A DNA stretch of 64,000 nt from Phycisphaeraceae bacterium (GTDB lineage Bacteria > Planctomycetota > Phycisphaerae > Phycisphaerales > Phycisphaeraceae). Of the stretch, positions 18,855 through 27,360 are shown one piece after another. Within the stretch, counting starts at the first letter, position 1. Each line of letters opens with the position of its first letter. A program made the position numbers and the translations under genes. The DNA lies in the NCBI GenBank assembly GCA_029260595.1, contig JAJDCY010000028.1:1-64000 (forward strand), in the 5' to 3' direction. A model generated the notes under the pieces. It saw only the letters and a list, made by a program, of their open reading frames with translations, was not told the DNA's origin and made no database searches.

Positions 18855-20960
18855 TCATGGGCTGACAAGCACGACAGTCACGACCACCAAAGTAACGACC
18901 GTGGCGGACGCGAACAAAAACAGCACGTAGGCCCGCACCCGGCCGGTCTGGGTCGAACGCAGTATCTGCCCGCCGCTGGTCGCCATCGCGGCCGCACCGT
19001 TGACCGCCCCATCCACCACGCGCTGGTCAAACAGCCCGACAGCATCGGCCAACTGCCGCGTCACCCACCCGGCCAGGTTTACCATCCCGTCGACCAGGTA
19101 CTTATCAATCAACGCGATGATCGTCGCAGCGAGTTTGCAAACACCGACGGCGATCGTGTCGTAAAGTTCGTCGAAGAAAAACTTGTTGTGCGCCCAGTGG
19201 TACAGCAGGTTGATCCCCGGGATCGCGGCGATCTTCTCGGCGTACTTCATCCCAGGCCGATACATCACCACGCCGAGCACGAGCATGATGATCCAGCCGA
19301 GCCCGTGCAGGAGGTACGCGTGCGTCGCGTGCATCCCCGGGTTGTGGGCGTCGCCTAGAGCTTCTGTGGGCTGCATCCACGCGACGGCCTCGCCGCCGAT
19401 AGCCGGTTCGGATACCTCGATCAGTTTCAGGAATGGCAGCGTTGCTGCGATCACAGCCATGATCGCCAGGCAGACCTGCGGCAGTGTCATGGTCCAGGGC
19501 ACCTCGTGTGCGTGCTCGTGCAGGTGCTTGTCGCGCGGCTCGCCGAGGAACGTGAGCGCGAAGCTACGGGCCATATAAAAGACCGTGATATACGCGACCA
19601 CGGTCGGGCCGATCCAGAACAGGTTGCCCCAACTACCGAGGCTCTGCATCGCGACGCCGTAATTCACCGTCCCCGCGATGATCCCGTCCTTTGAATAGAA
19701 GCCGCTGATCCCGATCGAGGTGAACGGCAGCGAGGCTCCGGCGATCGCGAGGGTGCAGATTCCGTAACAGATCATGGTGATCGGCATCTTCCTGCCCAGC
19801 CCGCCGTAGTAGCGCATGTCCTGCTGGTGGTGCGCGGCGTGGATCACCGAGCCGGAGCACTGGAACAGGCAGCACTTGAAAAACGCGTGGGTGATCAGGT
19901 GGAACAGCGCGAAGCTGTATGCCCCGGCGCCCAGGCCCAGGACCATGTACCCAAGTTGCGACAGCGTCGAGTACGCCAGTACCCGTTTAATGTCCGTCAT
20001 CACCAACGCCATGCACGCGGCCATGACGAGTGTGATCAGACCAATCGTCGCGATGAACAGGTGAGCGCCGGGCGTAAGGATCGGGTAGATCCGGGCCGTG
20101 AGATACACCCCCGCGGCGACCATCGTGGCCGAGTGGACGATCGAGGACACCGGCGTCGGGCCTTCCATCGCGTCGGGCAGCCAGGTGTGCAGCGGGAACT
20201 GAGCGCTCTTGCCGATCGCACCAAAAAACACCCCGATCCCCGCCATCGTCAGCCACATCGGCGGGTTGGCCATCGAGTAGCCCTCCGCCTCGACGGCCGC
20301 GCGGATCGCATCAAACATCCCCCCGTGCACAGCCGGCAGCAGGATGTTTCCGCCGAGCTTGGCGAACAGGATCCCGAACCCGACCAGGAACCCCATGTCC
20401 CCGATCCGGTTCATGACGAAGGCTTTTTTGCACGCAAGCTGCGGCCCGCGCTTCTCGAACCAGAAGCCGATCAAGAGGTAGCTGGTCAGCCCGACCAACT
20501 CCCAGAACACAAACAGCATCAGCAGCGAGTTGGCCAGCACGATCCCGAGCATCGAGAACGTGAACAGCGAGAGGTAACCGAAAAAGCGGTTGTACCGCGG
20601 GTCGCCGTCCATGTACCCGATGCTGTACAGGTGCACGAGCATCGAGATCCCGGTCACCATCGCCAGGATCGCGACGGTCAGGCTGTCGATCAACACACCC
20701 AGATACAGCCAACCGGCTTCGGACCCGGGGATCGGGATCCACCCAATGTTCGTCACAATCGGGCTGGTGTCGTCCAGGCCCAGCCATGTGACCAGGGCGA
20801 CGACGGAGCAGACAAACCCCCCGGCCATCACACCCGTTGCCAGCACCCCGGCGCTTTTAAACATCACCCGCCGCGTCGCCAGGATGATGCACGCGGCGCT
20901 GAACAGCGGCGCGAACAGCGCGGCGACGGCCAGGGTCTCGATGAGCTGCCTTGGTTCCAT
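18855..20960 (-). CDS. nuoL: NADH-quinone oxidoreductase subunit L
   Basis: This is the distal and largest antiporter-like subunit of complex I. Its 701 residues include FWELVGLTSYLLIGFW, KSAQFPLHTWLPDAMEGPTP, HSATMVAAGVYL and KRVLAYSTLSQLGYMVLG, plus the long C-terminal region that bears the lateral helix. Length is in the upper normal range. It follows nuoK by 50 bp. Confidence 0.96.
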   Translation of the reverse strand: MEPRQLIETLAVAALFAPLFSAACIILATRRVMFKSAGVLATGVMAGGFVCSVVALVTWLGLDDTSPIVTNIGWIPIPGSEAGWLYLGVLIDSLTVAILAMVTGISMLVHLYSIGYMDGDPRYNRFFGYLSLFTFSMLGIVLANSLLMLFVFWELVGLTSYLLIGFWFEKRGPQLACKKAFVMNRIGDMGFLVGFGILFAKLGGNILLPAVHGGMFDAIRAAVEAEGYSMANPPMWLTMAGIGVFFGAIGKSAQFPLHTWLPDAMEGPTPVSSIVHSATMVAAGVYLTARIYPILTPGAHLFIATIGLITLVMAACMALVMTDIKRVLAYSTLSQLGYMVLGLGAGAYSFALFHLITHAFFKCCLFQCSGSVIHAAHHQQDMRYYGGLGRKMPITMICYGICTLAIAGASLPFTSIGISGFYSKDGIIAGTVNYGVAMQSLGSWGNLFWIGPTVVAYITVFYMARSFALTFLGEPRDKHLHEHAHEVPWTMTLPQVCLAIMAVIAATLPFLKLIEVSEPAIGGEAVAWMQPTEALGDAHNPGMHATHAYLLHGLGWIIMLVLGVVMYRPGMKYAEKIAAIPGINLLYHWAHNKFFFDELYDTIAVGVCKLAATIIALIDKYLVDGMVNLAGWVTRQLADAVGLFDQRVVDGAVNGAAAMATSGGQILRSTQTGRVRAYVLFLFASATVVTLVVVTVVLVSP

Positions 20961-21010
20961 AATTGGGTTGCGACGGGCCTGCGGCCGCCGACCGGATCAC
21001 CGGCTCGCGG

Positions 21011-21352
21011 TCACCCGCTTAGCGAGTCCGCCTGGTCGACATCGACCGAGCTGAAGTTGTTGTAATAATTGAGCACAATCGCCAGCGCCACAGCCGCCTC
21101 GGCCGCGGCGAGCACGATGATAAACGCGGTGAACATGACCCCCTCGATCGCCGGGCCGCCTTTGCCCGCGGACCAGGCAAAGTGGTTGTAGGCCACCAGG
21201 TTGATCGCGGCTGCGTTGAGCACCAGCTCGACACCGATCAGGATCCCGATCGCGTTGCGCTTGGTCAGGATCGTGGCGATACCGGCCGCGACCAGCGTGG
21301 TGGTCACCAGCAGGTAGTGGGTCAATCCGATATCGAGTGCGGGATGCGTCAA
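21011..21352 (-). CDS. nuoK: NADH-quinone oxidoreductase subunit K, TTG start
   Basis: This is a small three-helix subunit of complex I (113 residues). Family features are GIATILTKRNAIGILIGVELVLNAAAINLV with the membrane glutamate, and AEAAVALAIVLNYY. The first codon is TTG at 21352, supported by AGGCGG about 9 nt upstream; no ATG is available before the first helix. It lies 52 bp after nuoJ. Confidence 0.93.
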   Translation of the reverse strand: MTHPALDIGLTHYLLVTTTLVAAGIATILTKRNAIGILIGVELVLNAAAINLVAYNHFAWSAGKGGPAIEGVMFTAFIIVLAAAEAAVALAIVLNYYNNFSSVDVDQADSLSG

Positions 21353-21404
21353 GCTGAATTTCCGCCTGCGAATAGCGTGTTTCGTGGTCCGGCTGCGACG
21401 GCGA

Positions 21405-21929
21405 CTAGCCCGCGCGGCGTCGGGCCATGTACGCGGCTCCGACCATCACGACCAGCAGCAACACGGCTGCGAGTTCAAACGGGACCAGGTTTTCCGACAG
21501 TAGCGAGCGGCCGATGGCGCGAACCTGTTGGTAGTCCGCCGGCACCGCGGTGAAACCCTGCCCCGGCGTCGGTGTATGCACGAGCGCCAAGATCAACAGC
21601 GCCGCCAAGCCCACGCCGACCAGCGCGCCCAAGCCGAGTTCCATCGGCGTGGCGCGGAGCTGCATCTCGGGGTTTTTATTCGTCAGCATGATCCCGAACA
21701 CGATCAGAATCAGTGTCCCGCCGGCGTAGACGATCAGTTGCACCGCGGCGAGGAATTCGGCCTGCAGCATCAAGTAGAACCCGGCCGCACCCATGAGTGT
21801 CAGCAACAGGTAGACACTCATCCGGACGATATTTTGGCTAAAAACAATGGCCCAGGCGCTCAAGCAGGTAAGCGTCGCACAGGCGTAGAACAGCAAGGGG
21901 GCGCCCTGCTGGGCCGGGTCGGCTGTCAT
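21405..21929 (-). CDS. nuoJ: NADH-quinone oxidoreductase subunit J
   Basis: This five-helix membrane subunit of complex I is the first gene of the nuoJKLMN operon. The product from the ATG at 21929 is 174 residues, normal for NuoJ, with SQNIVRMSVYLLLTLMGAAGFYLMLQAEFLA and VYAGGTLILIVFGIML. The frame is open much further upstream, but a well-formed promoter (22033-22005) lies between 21929 and the earlier ATGs, which makes the short form the likely one. The ribosome site is weak. nuoA-I, which normally precede nuoJ, are absent here. Confidence 0.92.
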   Translation of the reverse strand: MTADPAQQGAPLLFYACATLTCLSAWAIVFSQNIVRMSVYLLLTLMGAAGFYLMLQAEFLAAVQLIVYAGGTLILIVFGIMLTNKNPEMQLRATPMELGLGALVGVGLAALLILALVHTPTPGQGFTAVPADYQQVRAIGRSLLSENLVPFELAAVLLLVVMVGAAYMARRRAG

Positions 21930-22004
21930 CAGTTGTGCGAGGGTCGGCACCGGCGCGGCCTTGTGTTGGAGCGGGTGGATCGGGTCCAAACCAATCAGGG
22001 CCAA

Positions 22005-22033
22005 AGAATAGTGGCGCTCGCGCGAAGGGTCAA
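22005..22033 (-). promoter_or_regulatory. Sigma70-type promoter of the nuoJKLMN operon
   Basis: On the minus strand TTGACC (22033-22028) and TATTCT (22010-22005) are 17 bp apart. The expected transcript start near 21998 leaves a leader of about 70 nt before the nuoJ ATG. Confidence 0.6.
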
Positions 22034-22161
22034 GAAAACCGATCGGCGATCGCGCAGACCACCATGGCTGCGTGCATGAGATTGCCATCGCCAGGTGTTG
22101 GCAGTAAGATTCTTCGCGTCTGGATCGTGGCAGACTAGACAGTATTCTCAATCGAGAACGC

Positions 22162-23508
22162 GTGCACGATCCCAAGCCGACGACCCCTTTGACGGTAACC
22201 GAGCGCCACCGTGGTCCCTGGAGGCTGGTGATGGTGGCGTTGTTGGCCGCACTGGCGGGCAACGTGATCAGCGTGGCGTGTTGGGGTGGCTGGAACGAGC
22301 CGCCTCGCAAGGGCGACGGGCAGGACTACGACAACATCGCCTACAACATCGCCTTCGGGCCGGGTTTCGGGCGGGATTGGAGCGACCCGGGGTTTCGCAG
22401 GCCCTACGAGGAGCACAACGCGGATGGCCGGTACGACGAAGTGCTGGCATTCGGGGGCGAGTTCGAGCTGACCGCGTTCCGCCCGCCGGTGCTCCCATAC
22501 ACCCTGGCGGCGATTTACCGGGTGTTTGGGCGGCAATTCCTGATCTGGCGGTTGCTCAACGCGACGATTCTCGCCGTGGCGGTTGGGTTCGCGGTGCTGC
22601 TCGCCTGGCGGATCGCCGGCCGCACACCGGCTGTGGTGGTCGCCTGGCTGGGGGTGTGCGACCCGCTGACCAAGAAGTACGCCGGGTATTTTTTGACCGA
22701 AGGCCTGTCGTGCCTGCTACTTGTGGCGATTGCGTGGTCGATGGTGATGATGTTCGAGCGGCGGCGGGTGCGGTACGCGGCGTTGGCGGGGCTGGTGATG
22801 GGGGTGGCGATCCTCTCGCGGTCGATTTTCGTGATGTGGCTACCGTTCTTGCTAGTTCTGATGGTATGGCTCTGGACGCGATCGATCGCCCAATCCCGCC
22901 GATCCGTGGTGTTGGCTGTTGCCGCATTCTCGGTGGTGGTGGTGGCGGTTCCGGCCCCCTGGGCGATTCGTAACTGCATGGTTTTAGAAAGTGTTATGCC
23001 GATGGGGACGCAGGGAGGCATCGGGTTGCCCGGCGGGTATTGCGATCGGTCCTACGAAAAGGGCGGGGTGTGGATCAACGTCGCGCCGATGCTGGAGCAG
23101 CAACTCCGCCGGCGGCATGACGACTATGACCACTGGGCACCAATCATTCAGGAGCGAGAGCAGTCCAAGCTGGGGCTCACGCTGGCCCGCGAGTGGATTA
23201 CGGCCAACCCAGGCAAGCTGCCCGTGCTTGCCGGCCTGCGGCTGTGGCGGCTTTGGGCCAAGCCGAAGGTGTACAGCCTGGCTCTGCTGGGGCTGTCTTG
23301 TGTGGGATTTTGGTGGGGGCGGGCACGTCCAGGTGTGGTGGTACTATGGTCGCTGGTCGTGATGAACTGTTTGGTGGTCATGGCGACCTACGCGACCCGG
23401 GGCGGGCGGTTCCTCATGCCGGTCCTTCCTATGCTCCATATCCTCGCGGCGATCGGGGTCTGGCGGATCATCCAATGGCAAGCACAATCCAAAGCAGCGA
23501 GATCGTGA
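22162..23508 (+). CDS. Membrane glycosyltransferase, GT-C/ArnT-PMT-like
   Basis: This is a 448-residue polytopic protein with a large loop after the first helix carrying DGQDYDNIAYNIAFG, the position of the catalytic Asp loop of GT-C enzymes that use polyprenyl-phosphate sugars. The phrases FRPPVLPYTLAAIYRVFG, ILSRSIFVMWLPFLLVL and GGRFLMPVLPMLHILAAIGV are typical of the PMT_2/DUF2029 type. The first start is GTG at 22162; an ATG at 22231 has a better ribosome site (GGAGG at 22220-22224, 6 nt spacing) but would start directly in the first helix. It overlaps the next gene by four bases, so the two are coupled. A role in cell-surface glycan or lipid glycosylation is inferred; donor and acceptor are unknown. 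Confidence 0.72.
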   Translation: MHDPKPTTPLTVTERHRGPWRLVMVALLAALAGNVISVACWGGWNEPPRKGDGQDYDNIAYNIAFGPGFGRDWSDPGFRRPYEEHNADGRYDEVLAFGGEFELTAFRPPVLPYTLAAIYRVFGRQFLIWRLLNATILAVAVGFAVLLAWRIAGRTPAVVVAWLGVCDPLTKKYAGYFLTEGLSCLLLVAIAWSMVMMFERRRVRYAALAGLVMGVAILSRSIFVMWLPFLLVLMVWLWTRSIAQSRRSVVLAVAAFSVVVVAVPAPWAIRNCMVLESVMPMGTQGGIGLPGGYCDRSYEKGGVWINVAPMLEQQLRRRHDDYDHWAPIIQEREQSKLGLTLAREWITANPGKLPVLAGLRLWRLWAKPKVYSLALLGLSCVGFWWGRARPGVVVLWSLVVMNCLVVMATYATRGGRFLMPVLPMLHILAAIGVWRIIQWQAQSKAARS

Positions 23509-24995
23509 CCGCACAGGGTCGCCTGTCGGGCGATTTGGTCGGCGGTGGCGATCCAATGGTTGATGCGGCCGAGGCCGCCCACCAGCAGGCGCGAGCCGCC
23601 CACTGGGACTCGTTCGCCGAACGTTTAGGAAGCAACAACTGGCACGGCTGGGGCTCGTACTACCACCACCGGATGCGGCAGGTGTACCGGCTGCTGATCC
23701 CCCCGCACCGCCGGGTGCTTGAGATCGGCTGCGGCCGCGGGTCGTTGCTCGGTGCGGTTGAGCCGGCACTCGGTGTAGGCGTGGACCTGTCCGGGCGGAT
23801 GCTCGATCTTGCCCGCGAGCGCTTCCCACAGATGCGCTTCGTCGAAGCGGACGCCCACGAGCTCGATCTTGGCGAGCAGTTCGACTACGTGATCATCAGC
23901 GACCTGGTAAACGAACTGTGGGACGTGCAGCGGGTGTTCGAGCGCGTCGCGCAGCATTGCACGCCGCGCACACGCCTGATCATCAACACCTACAGCCGCC
24001 TGTGGGAGCTGCCACTGGCCGTGGCGAAACGCTTCAAGCTGGCCAAGCCCGAACTCCGCCAGAACTGGCTGACCGTGCACGACGTCCAGAACCTGCTCAC
24101 GCTGACCGGGTTTGAGACAATCCGTTCGTGGCAGGAAGTCATCTGGCCGGTCCGCACCCCGCTGCTCAACCCACTGTTCAACAAGCTGCTGGTCCGGCTA
24201 CCAGTGTTTCGACACCTGGCGTTGTCGAACTTTGTGATGGCCAGGCCGGTCGCGCTGCACCCGCCGATGGAGCGCGAACCGGTTGTGTCCGTGATCGTCC
24301 CGGCGCGCAACGAAGCGGGCAACGTCGAGCAGATTTTTGATCGCGTCCCCGAGATGGGCGCCGGCACCGAGATCGTGTTCGTCGAGGGCCACTCGAAAGA
24401 CAACACCTACGAGACGATCGAGCACGCGATCGAGGCCCACCCCGAGCGGCGGTGTCGCCTGATGCGGCAGACCGGCAAGGGAAAGGGCGACGCCGTGCGG
24501 CTGGGCTATGCCGAGGCGGCCGGCGACGTGCTGATGATCCTCGACGCCGACCTGACCGTGCCGCCCGAAGACCTGCCGCGTTTTTACGAAGCGATCCGTG
24601 GCAACCGCGGCGAGTTCATCAACGGCGTGCGGCTGGTCTACCCCATGCAGGACGAATCGATGAGGTTCCTGAACCTGCTTGGCAACAAGTTTTTCTCCCT
24701 GGTGTTCTCCTGGCTGCTCAGCCAACCGATCAAGGACTCGCTGTGCGGGACGAAGGTGCTGTGGAAGCAGGACTACCAGTTGATCGCCGACAATCGCGCG
24801 TACTTCGGCAACTTCGACCCGTTCGGCGATTTCGATTTACTGTTCGGTGCGGCCAAACAAAACCTCAAGATCGTCGACTTGCCGATCCGCTACCGCGAGC
24901 GCACCTACGGGACGACGCAGATCGACCGTTGGCGGCACGGGTGGATGCTGCTGAAGATGGCCGGGTTCGCCGCGACGCGGGTCAAGTTTGTGTGA
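23505..24995 (+). CDS. Methyltransferase-glycosyltransferase fusion protein
   Basis: Two enzyme domains are joined. Roughly residues 30-210 are a class I SAM methyltransferase: motif I VLEIGCGRGSLLGAV, acidic VGVDLSGRML, and EADAHEL, then DYVIISDLVNEL. From about residue 255 a family 2 (GT-A) glycosyltransferase follows: VVSVIVPARNEAGNVEQIF, VEGHSKDNTYE, LILDADL-like MILDADLTVPPED and the DPFGDFDLLFGA acceptor region, as in dolichyl-phosphate-mannose-type enzymes. I set the start at GTG 23505 because it forms a GTGA overlap with the upstream stop; an ATG at 23475 in the same frame is possible. It likely works with the preceding GT-C protein: a polyprenyl-phosphate-sugar synthase feeding a membrane glycosyltransferase is a common pairing (inference). 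Confidence 0.8.
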   Translation: MTAQGRLSGDLVGGGDPMVDAAEAAHQQARAAHWDSFAERLGSNNWHGWGSYYHHRMRQVYRLLIPPHRRVLEIGCGRGSLLGAVEPALGVGVDLSGRMLDLARERFPQMRFVEADAHELDLGEQFDYVIISDLVNELWDVQRVFERVAQHCTPRTRLIINTYSRLWELPLAVAKRFKLAKPELRQNWLTVHDVQNLLTLTGFETIRSWQEVIWPVRTPLLNPLFNKLLVRLPVFRHLALSNFVMARPVALHPPMEREPVVSVIVPARNEAGNVEQIFDRVPEMGAGTEIVFVEGHSKDNTYETIEHAIEAHPERRCRLMRQTGKGKGDAVRLGYAEAAGDVLMILDADLTVPPEDLPRFYEAIRGNRGEFINGVRLVYPMQDESMRFLNLLGNKFFSLVFSWLLSQPIKDSLCGTKVLWKQDYQLIADNRAYFGNFDPFGDFDLLFGAAKQNLKIVDLPIRYRERTYGTTQIDRWRHGWMLLKMAGFAATRVKFV

Positions 24996-25055
24996 GCGGC
25001 CGCGCGGGTGCTGCGTCGATGCAAGATTGATCCGCGCTGATAAAGTCACGCGACC

Positions 25056-25823
25056 ATGCTCAAACGGTTGCTCGCCCACCCCCTGACCCGCGGCTTAGCC
25101 ATCGACGACCCGGACACCACGGCGTTGCGCCGCCAGATCATCCGTTCCAAGCCTTTTCTCAAGAAGATCTACGACCAGTGGTACGCGATGCTCGAGCGAT
25201 CGTTGCCGCATGGCGATGGCGCGGTGCTCGAACTCGGCTCGGGCGCGGGGTACTTCGACGAGTATGTCCCGGGGTTGATCACTTCCGACCTGATGCCCTG
25301 CCCGAACATCCGGCTGGTTGCCGACGGGCAGGCGCTGCCGTTGGCCGACGCCTCGCTGCGGGCGGTTGTCATGGTCGACGTGCTGCACCACATCCCCCAG
25401 CCGAGACGGTTCTTCGCCGAGGCTGCCCGCTGCGTCCGCCCCGGCGGTGTCGTCGCGATGATCGAGCCGTGGGTGAGCGCCTGGTCCCGCGTGATTTACC
25501 GCCACCTGCACCATGAACCGTTCGAGCCGGACTCGGCCGAGTGGGAGTTCGCCACGTCCGGCCCGCTGTCGGGCGCGAATGGGGCGATGCCGTGGATCAT
25601 CTTCGAACGCGACCGCAAGCAGTTCGAGCGTGAGTTTCCCGAGTGGCGCGTACGATCGGTGCTGCCGTTTATGCCACTGCGGTACCTATTGTCGGGCGGT
25701 GTATCGATGCGCAGCCTGCAGCCGGGTTGGAGTCACGGCGCGTGGCGGTGCGTCGAGGGAGCGCTGTCGCCGCTTCGCCGATCGCTCGCCATGTTCGCGC
25801 ATGTGGTTGTCGAGAGGGTGTGA
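25056..25823 (+). CDS. SAM-dependent class I methyltransferase
   Basis: The 255-residue protein has motif I AVLELGSGAGYFDEY, LVADGQALPLADASLRAVVMVDVLHHI (motifs II to IV of the Methyltransf_11 type) and the post-motif FFAEAARCVRPGGVVAMIEPW. The substrate is not evident. It lies 60 bp downstream of the methyltransferase-glycosyltransferase gene on the same strand and may belong to the same surface-glycan or lipid pathway. It is convergent with the fabZ-like gene, with only 15 bp between them. Confidence 0.85.
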   Translation: MLKRLLAHPLTRGLAIDDPDTTALRRQIIRSKPFLKKIYDQWYAMLERSLPHGDGAVLELGSGAGYFDEYVPGLITSDLMPCPNIRLVADGQALPLADASLRAVVMVDVLHHIPQPRRFFAEAARCVRPGGVVAMIEPWVSAWSRVIYRHLHHEPFEPDSAEWEFATSGPLSGANGAMPWIIFERDRKQFEREFPEWRVRSVLPFMPLRYLLSGGVSMRSLQPGWSHGAWRCVEGALSPLRRSLAMFAHVVVERV

Positions 25824-25838
25824 CGAGCGAGTTGGCCG

Positions 25839-26312
25839 CTACATCGGCATGCCGGTGATCTTGGCTTCGAACACGAGGTTGCCGTCGACCAACCCCTGCG
25901 TGTCCCAGATCGCCCGGCGGCGGCGCATCTCGGCCAGCTTGCCGAGCACCAGGAACCGGCTGCCCGGGCCGACCTGCCCGCGGAATTTGACCCCGTCCGC
26001 CGCGACGAACCCCAGAAAGCATTCGTCTTTGAGTTTACGCAGGGTCTGGTAGCTGGCTAGCTGGGCGGCCGCCTCGATCATCAGCACACCGGGGAAGATC
26101 GGCCGGTCGGGGATGTGTCCGGCGACCCAGAACTCATCGCTACCAATATCTTTGTAAGCCACGACCCGCGTGGAGTCCTCGCTCTCGTAGAGGATCCCGT
26201 CCAGCAGGCGCATCACGCCCCGGTGCGGGTTGATGCGCTCGATTTCGTCCGGCCCCTGGATCACCCGGTCCAGACCGATCCCGGCCAGATCAAAAAGCAG
26301 CTGTGGCGCCAT
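25839..26312 (-). CDS. fabZ: FabZ/FabA-like 3-hydroxyacyl-ACP dehydratase
   Basis: The 157-residue hotdog-fold protein carries the signature GHIPDRPIFPGVLMIEAAA, in which the His and the Glu are the catalytic pair of the FabZ family. It ends in a normal hotdog strand (NLVFEAKITGMPM). FabZ dehydrates 3-hydroxyacyl-ACP in fatty acid elongation. No other fab gene is nearby, so a paralogous role in lipid or polyketide synthesis is possible. The gene symbol is a family-level assignment. Confidence 0.78.
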   Translation of the reverse strand: MAPQLLFDLAGIGLDRVIQGPDEIERINPHRGVMRLLDGILYESEDSTRVVAYKDIGSDEFWVAGHIPDRPIFPGVLMIEAAAQLASYQTLRKLKDECFLGFVAADGVKFRGQVGPGSRFLVLGKLAEMRRRRAIWDTQGLVDGNLVFEAKITGMPM

Positions 26313-26415
26313 CGCGGAGGGTCCGATGCGGCGGATTGGGAGCGCTCATTAAACAGCCTGACGGCACGGACGCCGCTCGACCAGCCGCGCTGGCTGCAAT
26401 CGCGTGGGATTCGTT

Positions 26416-26598
26416 CTACGAAGACGAGTCGTTACGGTTCTCAAGCACCTTGGCCCGCATGGTCTGGGCGGCGCCCTTTAGGTCTTGCATCAGCCGACGA
26501 ACGCGTGTCCCGGCGGCTTTGTTGCCACCGGCGGCTTTGCGGACGTCTTCCTCAGCCGAGGCGAGCAGGTCTTTCATCTGTTGGTACGTCTCAAGCAT
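26416..26598 (-). CDS. Histone H1-like Hc1-type small protein
   Basis: The product is 60 residues from the ATG at 26598, which has GGAG 9 nt upstream; a TTG five codons earlier is a poorer start. The sequence QMKDLLASAEEDVRKAAGGNKAAGTRVRRLMQDLKGAAQTMR matches the pattern of chlamydial Hc1 and related bacterial histone H1-like proteins, in particular the GNKAAGTRVR centre. Such proteins bind DNA and compact the nucleoid. This one lacks the long Lys/Ala-rich tail of chlamydial Hc1, as short environmental versions do. Confidence 0.75.
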   Translation of the reverse strand: MLETYQQMKDLLASAEEDVRKAAGGNKAAGTRVRRLMQDLKGAAQTMRAKVLENRNDSSS

Positions 26599-26807
26599 CC
26601 CAGGGCACTCCAATCGGCGGAAAAAAGTAACGGATCACCCATTAAATCGATTGCAGGGTAGCCTACTGTCGCCCTCGGGCCTCGGCAACTGGCGTGGTGA
26701 ATCCTGCTCATGCCCCTGTGGAGCGTTGATCGGCGATCTGCAGCCTGTGATCAGGCCAATTGGCAGGTATGCTACGGATTCCGGGCGCCAAATTATCTTG
26801 CAAGCAT

Positions 26808-27359
26808 TTATTTAACAATAGGTAACAGAGATTTAAAGCCTTCGCCGGCGGCCTCGTATGCGATCTCGAACAAGGCTGACTCCACTGTCGTGGGGATAAC
26901 CCCGGCTTGGATCATCCGCGATACCGCTGCCTGCTGGTCGGTTTCGCGCCGCGACCCGATCGCGTCCACGACCACTGCCGCGATGAGCCCGGCGTCAGCG
27001 AGGTCGAGGCATGTTTGAAGGACGCAGACGTGTGCCTCATTCCCGCAGACCAGCACGGACCGCGCTCCGTGCTGGGCCAGCTCGGCCCGGATCGGCTCGA
27101 TGAGCGCGGAGAACTTGAGCTTGTCGTGGGCGGTGGTCTCGGGGCCGAGTTTGTCGCGGATCGTGCGCACAATCGGGCCCAGGCCTTTGGGGTATTGCTC
27201 GGTCGCGAGCACCGGCAGGCCCAACGCGTGGGCGCCGTCGATCAACCGCCTGATCTGCATCTCAAGCGCTTCGGCGTTGTGCATTCTTGGGAGGAGTTTT
27301 TCTTGCGGGTCGACGACCAGCACCGCGGTGTGTTTGGCGGTCAGCCTCAGCGTAGCCAT
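26808..27359 (-). CDS. Isochorismatase-like cysteine hydrolase
   Basis: The 183-residue protein has the family catalytic triad: D in VLVVDPQEKLLPR, K in DKLKFSAL, and the nucleophilic C in GNEAHVCVLQTCLDL, with a preceding cis-peptide region. Members hydrolyse isochorismate, nicotinamide or other small amides and ethers; the substrate cannot be read here. The ATG at 27359 lies one base after the stop of cobA-hemD, with GAGGGA inside the end of that gene, so translation is probably coupled. Confidence 0.82.
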   Translation of the reverse strand: MATLRLTAKHTAVLVVDPQEKLLPRMHNAEALEMQIRRLIDGAHALGLPVLATEQYPKGLGPIVRTIRDKLGPETTAHDKLKFSALIEPIRAELAQHGARSVLVCGNEAHVCVLQTCLDLADAGLIAAVVVDAIGSRRETDQQAAVSRMIQAGVIPTTVESALFEIAYEAAGEGFKSLLPIVK

Positions 27360-27360
27360 G

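Noticed and set aside
19827-21065. A 412-codon plus-strand frame rich in Arg, His, Gln and Asp
   Set aside because: It is the antisense shadow of nuoL and nuoK; its composition is typical of antisense high-GC frames.
22088-22310. A long N-terminal extension of NuoJ from the upstream in-frame starts
   Set aside because: A well-spaced promoter lies downstream of those starts, the extension has no NuoJ similarity, and the 174-residue form has normal length.
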